From: Trifolium pratense
Lineage: Eukaryota; Streptophyta; Magnoliopsida; Fabales; Fabaceae
Reading direction: 5' to 3'
Assembly (NCBI RefSeq): GCF_020283565.1
Contig: NC_060060.1
Coordinates: 2,294,001 to 2,358,000 of the forward strand
Length of the DNA: 64,000 nt
The first letter of the stretch is position 1; each line of letters opens with the position of its first letter. The position numbers and the translations under genes were made by a program. Positions 58,787 to 64,000 of this stretch are shown in pieces. The notes under the pieces were generated by a model that was not told the DNA's origin, did not search any database, and worked only from the letters and a program-made list of their open reading frames with translations.

Positions 58787-60993
58787 CCCCTACCCCCCTC
58801 TTATTTCCCGTAATACCCCCTCTCAATTTTATTTCCCGTAATACACCTCTCAGGGGACAAAAACTGTCGTTGCAGCAGGGCACCTGGGTAGCGACATTTC
58901 ATATGTCGCCATTGACACGTGCATAGCGCCATTCTGAATGGCGCCATTGACTGGGAATAATTTTTTTTGTCCTTTGCTGTTCATGGTGCAGGGCGCGTGA
59001 GGCTTGCATGGGAGGGAGAGAAAGAAGGTTTTGAATGCATGGTTGGGATAGAAAGAAAAGAGTGTTTTTTTGAAAAAAAAATTATTTGATTTTATTTATT
59101 TGTTGAAAAAAATAAATTATATTTATTTGATGAATAAATAAATTGATTTTTTTTATTTGATGGAAAAAAATTTATTACAAGACGATGATATAAATAATTT
59201 ATTACAATAAAAAACACTGAAATTCCTAATGTCTACGTTGGCCTCCGGTGCCACAAGGTGGAGGACGTGCATTCCTCGGATGTCCTCGTCCATATAATTG
59301 CTCTTCCTCATTTGTTTCTTCCTCGTTAAGCATATTGCTAATATTGCTAAGACGTTGAGACCACGAGGAACCTTCACCAGCAGCCCACGTTGAATTTAAC
59401 ATCTCGTCCGGTACAGCAGAACCCTAGGATAAATCTACGGGGATATGTTGGGTTTGTTGGGGTTGTATAGAATCACCGGGGTAGTAAGCATTTTCATTGA
59501 AACGTTGAGTTCCCGGTGATTCAAATGGTTGGTCGTCGAAAAAATTTCGGGTGAGTGGCAATGGGATAAAAAAATTGGATTGGCTCATTGGATATTGTTC
59601 GGTAAATGGTTGTTGTTGGGTAAATGATTGTTGTTGGTGTTGGGTAAATGGTTGTTGTTGTGAATGAGATGTATGTTGTTATTGAGGGGTATAAGATGGT
59701 GGGTCTGGGATATCGGTATGTTGATGTTGTTGGCTATATGTGGGTGCGTCTGGTAAAATGGTATGTTGGGTAATGTATGCTAACAGACCGTTGGAAAATT
59801 GTTCGTATCAGTAATACCCACACTTGTGTATCTTCTGCATTGACGCAAGATCATCAAAAACTTGACTCCAACATGATATGTGAAAACATTCTCTCACTTG
59901 TGGAAGGTAACGTTACAATCAAGTTTAATGGTATTTAATTAAATACCTCTATTGTAACGTTACCTTCCACAAGTGAGAGAATGTTTTCACATATCATGTT
60001 GGAGTCAAGTTTTTGATGATCTTGCGTCAATGCAGAAGATACACAAGTGTGAGTATTACTGATACGAACAATTTTCCAACGGTCTGTTAACATACATTTA
60101 CCCAACATACCATTTTACCAGACGCACCCACATATAGCCAACAACATCAACATACCGATATCCCAGACCCACCATCTTATACCCCTCAATAACAACATAC
60201 ATCTCATTCACAACAACAACCATTTACCCAACACCAACAACAATCATTAACCAAACAACAACCATTTACCGAACAATATCCAATGAGCCAATCCAATTTT
60301 TTTACCCCATTGTCACTCACCCGAAATTTTTTCGACGACCAACCATTTGAATCACCGGGAACTCAACGTTTCAATGAAAATGCTTACTACCCCGGTGATT
60401 CTATACAACCCCAACAAACCCAACATATCCCCGTAGATTTATCCTGGGGTTCTGCTGTACCGGACGAGATGTTAAATTCAACGTGAACTGCTGGTGAAGG
60501 TTCTTCGTGGTCTCAACGTCTTAGCAATATTAACAATATGTGCTTAACGAGGAAGAAACAAATGAGGAAGAGCAATTATATGGACGAGGACAGAGGACAT
60601 TCGAGGAATGCACGTCCTCCACCTTGTGGCACCGGAAGCCAACGTAGACATTAGGAATTTCAGTGTTTTTATTGTAATAAATTATTTATATCATCGTCTT
60701 GTAATAATTTTTTTTCCATCAAATAAAAAAAATCAATTTATTTATTCATCAAATATATTTGTTCATCAAATAAATATAATTTATTTTTTTCATCAAATAA
60801 ATAAAATCAAACAAAAAAACTCTTTTCTTTCTATCACTCTCATGCATTCAAACCTTCTTTCTCTCCCTCCCATACAAGCCTCACGCGCCCTGCACCATGA
60901 ACAACAAAGCACAAAAAAAATTATTCCTAGTCAATGGCGCCATTCAGAATGAAATTGAGAGGGGGGGTATTACGGGAAATAAGAGGGGGGGAT
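58787..60993. repeat. Large foldback (inverted repeat) with about 1.1-kb arms
   Basis: The left arm (58787 to about 59919) is matched inverted by the right arm (about 59951 to 60993). The outer words are TTATTTCCCGTAATACC and GGTATTACGGGAAATAA. The innermost words are GGAAGGTAACGTTACAAT and ATTGTAACGTTACCTTCC. The spacer of about 31 bp itself holds the palindrome GGTATTTAATTAAATACC (59930-59947). The right arm lacks about 100 bp of the left arm's outer part. Both arms carry the same coding-like C-terminal fragment (right arm 60283-60660), with MSQSNFFTPLSLTRNFFDDQ and a final RPPPCGTGSQRRH. This resembles the end of a plant-mobile-domain transposon protein. Confidence 0.95.
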
Positions 60994-60996
60994 AGT

Positions 60997-61303
60997 TCTC
61001 ATGCATTAGGACATTCTCGATAGGATAGTTATGACCCGGCACCCGACATAAGCCACATCGGAACTCTCTTTTTTCAAATTCGTCCATTTAAGTTGTAATG
61101 CGTGTCTTTTTTGGACGTCATCTCTTGGTTCTTTTCATATCGGCGCGGGGACAAACAACGTCACCTTCATAATTGGGCCATAAACTCTTGTTTCGAACTA
61201 CCGGGAAGGTCTCGTCATACACAACATTTACAGTGGCAACTCGGAACACGTCATCAATGAATGCTTCATATGAAATGTTAGCATGATTACATGCAGCAAT
61301 AAC
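60997..61303 (-). pseudogene. C-terminal remnant of a MULE-type transposon protein
   Basis: Read on the minus strand, the sequence has ACNHANISYEAFIDDVFRVA, then VVRNKSLWPNYEGDV, then RPKKTRI, and last a zinc-knuckle-like CGLCRVPGHN. This order (SWIM-type C.H, WP, RPK..R, CxxC..GH) is typical for plant MULE transposase ends. At least two in-frame stops break it. Its upstream part is cut off by the LTR starting at 61304. Confidence 0.75.
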
Positions 61304-63939
61304 TGTTGAAGCAAAATCCTTTTTGATATGTGTTTTAATGACAACAAACCTTATGGAATAAATGTTAAGTTTTATGAATGGTGATCTACTGATGGTTGCA
61401 CTTGAGTTTTTGTTTAAAGACAGATAATGATAAAAGTGGACGAGCTAGATGCCACTCACATCAACAAGTGCATTTTATATACTCAAACAATGAAAGAATT
61501 GGAGTATCATCAGATAATTACAACAATAGTATCACAAGCTTCATGAAGATTTTTAAAGACTGTTGTTTGAATCATACGAGGATTCATCGAACGTTCAAGC
61601 AAGAAAGTGAACTTCATGGTTAATAGTCTTCATCTTCATCACAAGGTTTACAATGGGAATTAAATATTCAAGGAAGATTAAGAGGATCGTAGTTGAAGAA
61701 TCAAGATGGAAAAACCTGCATCACAAGCTACAAAAGAATATATTTGATGTTGTGTGACAAAACTTATATTGAGTTTTGTACTACATGCTTTGAAGAATTA
61801 CAATTGCAATTAATATCAAAAGGAATGATGCATGTACGAAAGATCGTCAAAAGCTACTCAAAGTATCATCCTACCAAAGCTTGTCAAGATGACAATGTTT
61901 GAGAAATAATCTTCCACGATGTTTTCAAAAGAGCTTATGCACAATGCATAAAAGTTTAATCATTCTCAATGATGAGTACACTCACGCCTCCACTAAATAA
62001 TCTTAAAGATACTCATTGAACAAACAACAATTTGTGCAAAACGTCAAAGAGGAATTATGGGAAGTTTGCAACAACAAAAGAATTCAAAGTTGATTGACCA
62101 AAGAAGATATTATCTTCTCATAAAGAAAAGAAATATTATCAACTCTTATGAAACAATGTTCTCATCATGAACATGTTTATTTTCCTCAAGAGCATTCATA
62201 TCAGTTCAGCACAATTACAAGAATCAACTTTGAAGAAGAAATCATTTCAAAGGTTGAATTATTTATAAGTCAGTAGAACGTTCTCAGAACGGTCTCCCAA
62301 GTTTGCGTGTTCAAGGATAATCACTTTTCATAAGTCAACTTGGTACATGACAAGAAAGAACTTTTAAGTTGGACTTATTAAAGGATCATAACAGTGCAAA
62401 TAAGTCATTTAAGGCAAAGAATTAATTTTGGTTCTTGAGCTTACTCGAATAAGCTTCTTTAAGGAATAATAACTTCACATCTTGCAACAAGGCTTTATGT
62501 TCTCCAAGAACATCATTAAAGAAGTTAATCTAGACCAATGAGAACTCAGCAACAAGTACATACAGCTTGCATAGAAGTTTCACATCTGATCCAAGTACAA
62601 GCTTATGACATGGGTGGCTACATTCTCCCATAAAAGAGTACTTATCTCACTATTCATGTGTCCTTTGAAGGACAAGTGAACAGTGGCTACTCTATGCCTT
62701 TGATGAAGAGTTTACAGCTGTTTGACAACTTGCAACAACTTGCAACAGCTATATTTTCGTTGGACCTTATCCACACCATCTCAGAGAATGGTCTCCAACG
62801 TCCTGGAGAATGATCTCCCAGTTTCTGCACTTAGGTGGCAATCTTATCCAAATGAATTCAAATCTTATTTTCCCACATGGGAAATACATTTGCAAAGGAT
62901 ATACACTCAGAGACAACTCATTGACAGTTGGTGGAAGAATATTTCTGACCAACAAGTACAATGTGACAGTCAGAGACCATTGGAAGAATGATCTCCTGAA
63001 GCATCTAAAGGACAGATTCACATGGACTGTTTTGTTTCTCTCACAACAGCTATTTCTATACTCTCAACGGTTATAATTGATGTTCAAACTACAGAGGGAC
63101 ATCTCCATCTATAAATAGCATGGTTGGTTGCACAAGAAGAGCAAGAGTTCAAGCTACAAATCATAAAACACTTGTTTTTGTCTACAAGTCATAAAACTCT
63201 TCTACACTCAAAGATCTTCATTCTCATCTATACTTCTGGTATATTGAGTGTTTTTATTTGCTTCTCAAACTAACCTTTGAGTTTCAACAAAGCAAATATC
63301 TTAAGAGATCACTTTGGTACACAACTCTCTTTTAAGTGGTTGTATCTTTGTCTCTTCTTTTTCACTCATACTCCAAGCTCTCTAGAAAAATAGGATCTAT
63401 ATTTCATGAGTATTTTGAGTGTAATTCATTTGTAAGCTTCACAACCCGTTAGGTGTGATTAAAAGCTTAGATCCAAGAAACCATTGATAAATCCTTAGGA
63501 TTCTCTCAAATCAATTGGGTATAATTGATTGAGGTTACCTTGTAAAGGTAGAGCAGCTGGTTATAGCTGGTTACTTTGTGATCTTGGTTTAGATCATAAA
63601 GGGTCTTTGATCTGGGCTTAGATCAAAGGGAAGTTTCTGTAATCTTGGTCTAGATTATAGTGGATAATCTCACGCAAGTGGGGACTGGAGTAGCCCATAC
63701 TATTAAGGGGTGAACCAGGATAAATTCTTTGTGTGATTCTCTCTTCCCTTACTCTTTTATTTGTGCAAACACTAACTCACACAAATCACTTTATTGCACT
63801 TACATTCAAGGAGAACGTTCTCCGGTTAGTCTAACCATTTACTATCATAGTGTGTTATTGTGCTTAAATTGTTTTGCAGTTAAATTTTAAAAGGTCACAA
63901 TTCAAACCCCCCTTTCTTGTGACAAACATTGTTACTTCA
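61304..63939 (+). mobile_element. Very long LTR (about 2.6 kb), probable SIRE/Maximus-type Copia, element runs off the window
   Basis: The segment begins TGTTGAAGCAAAATCC and ends GTTACTTCA. It is followed after two bases by a perfect initiator-Met primer site. A TATA box CTATAAATAG stands at 63109-63118, which would place the transcript start about 800 bp before the LTR end. Several GAGAACGTTCTC-like palindromes occur, for example GGAGAACGTTCTCC at 63810-63823. The internal domain and second LTR lie outside. Long LTRs plus this primer site fit the SIRE/Maximus lineage. The left boundary is less certain than the right. Confidence 0.75.
63109..63118 (+). promoter_or_regulatory. TATA box of the long LTR
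   Basis: CTATAAATAG is a canonical plant TATA box. It is likely to drive the retroelement's genomic transcript. Confidence 0.7.
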
Positions 63940-63941
63940 AT

Positions 63942-63953
63942 TGGTATCAGAGC
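63942..63953 (+). other. Primer-binding site (initiator-Met tRNA)
   Basis: TGGTATCAGAGC matches the 12-base complement of the tRNA-iMet 3' end. It lies two bases after the LTR end, which supports the LTR border and a downstream internal domain. Confidence 0.9.
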
Positions 63954-64000
63954 ACTGCCTCTAAAAGCTAAGCATCTAACAAGTGCTTGAGGAAAAGATT

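Overview
This window is nuclear DNA of a flowering plant. The genes are split by AT-rich introns with GT/AG borders, and transposable elements of nearly every plant class fill the space between and inside them. The mix (large F-box/LRR genes, a DUF1262 gene, a very long Copia LTR of SIRE/Maximus type, many MITEs and SINEs) suggests a legume, probably Medicago or a close relative. That species call is inference, not proof.

Layout. 1-700: a poly(A)-tailed retroposon with a 17-bp target-site duplication (TSD). 700-7650: a Mutator-like region with a truncated FAR1-type transposase gene, a convergent multi-exon gene of unknown function, and many short AACCATT/AATGGTT dyads. 8100-15000: two paralogous single-exon F-box/LRR genes with duplicated 3' flanks, a LINE end and a Tourist-like MITE. 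17764-34037 (minus): an intact 16-exon CDC27/APC3 (HOBBIT-like) gene of 757 aa. Its introns carry a Copia element, a solo LTR and two MITEs. 34038-37920: its promoter and repeats. 37921-41778 (minus): a six-exon type-2 tryptophan synthase beta gene of 501 aa with a SINE in an intron. 43892-46262 (minus): a two-exon DUF1262 gene of 400 aa with a hAT MITE in its intron. 47524-52746 (minus): a full-length Copia element with an unbroken 1424-codon gag-pol and two LTRs that look identical. 52747-58786: a hAT element that contains a Mutator-like element, then a LINE end. 58787-60993: a 2.2-kb foldback with arms of about 1.1 kb. 60997-61303: the broken C-terminus of a MULE-type protein, cut off by a 2.6-kb LTR (61304-63939). 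The primer-binding site of that element lies just before the window ends.

Three host loci look fully functional: CDC27B, a subunit of the cell-cycle ubiquitin ligase APC/C; TrpB2, probably plastid amino-acid metabolism; and the DUF1262 gene. The two F-box/LRR genes are intact and probably encode SCF substrate receptors. Nothing shows that these genes act together; they are ordinary neighbours.

The most interesting observations concern mobile elements. Two unrelated Copia elements both have non-TG..CA ends. One of them is a nearly fresh insertion of an already broken element, which implies mobilisation in trans. In the intact element the gag-pol stop codon is formed by the first bases of its own 3' LTR. 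The foldback is a candidate source of long double-stranded RNA. The nested MULE carries about eighteen copies of a degenerate 20-bp dyad.
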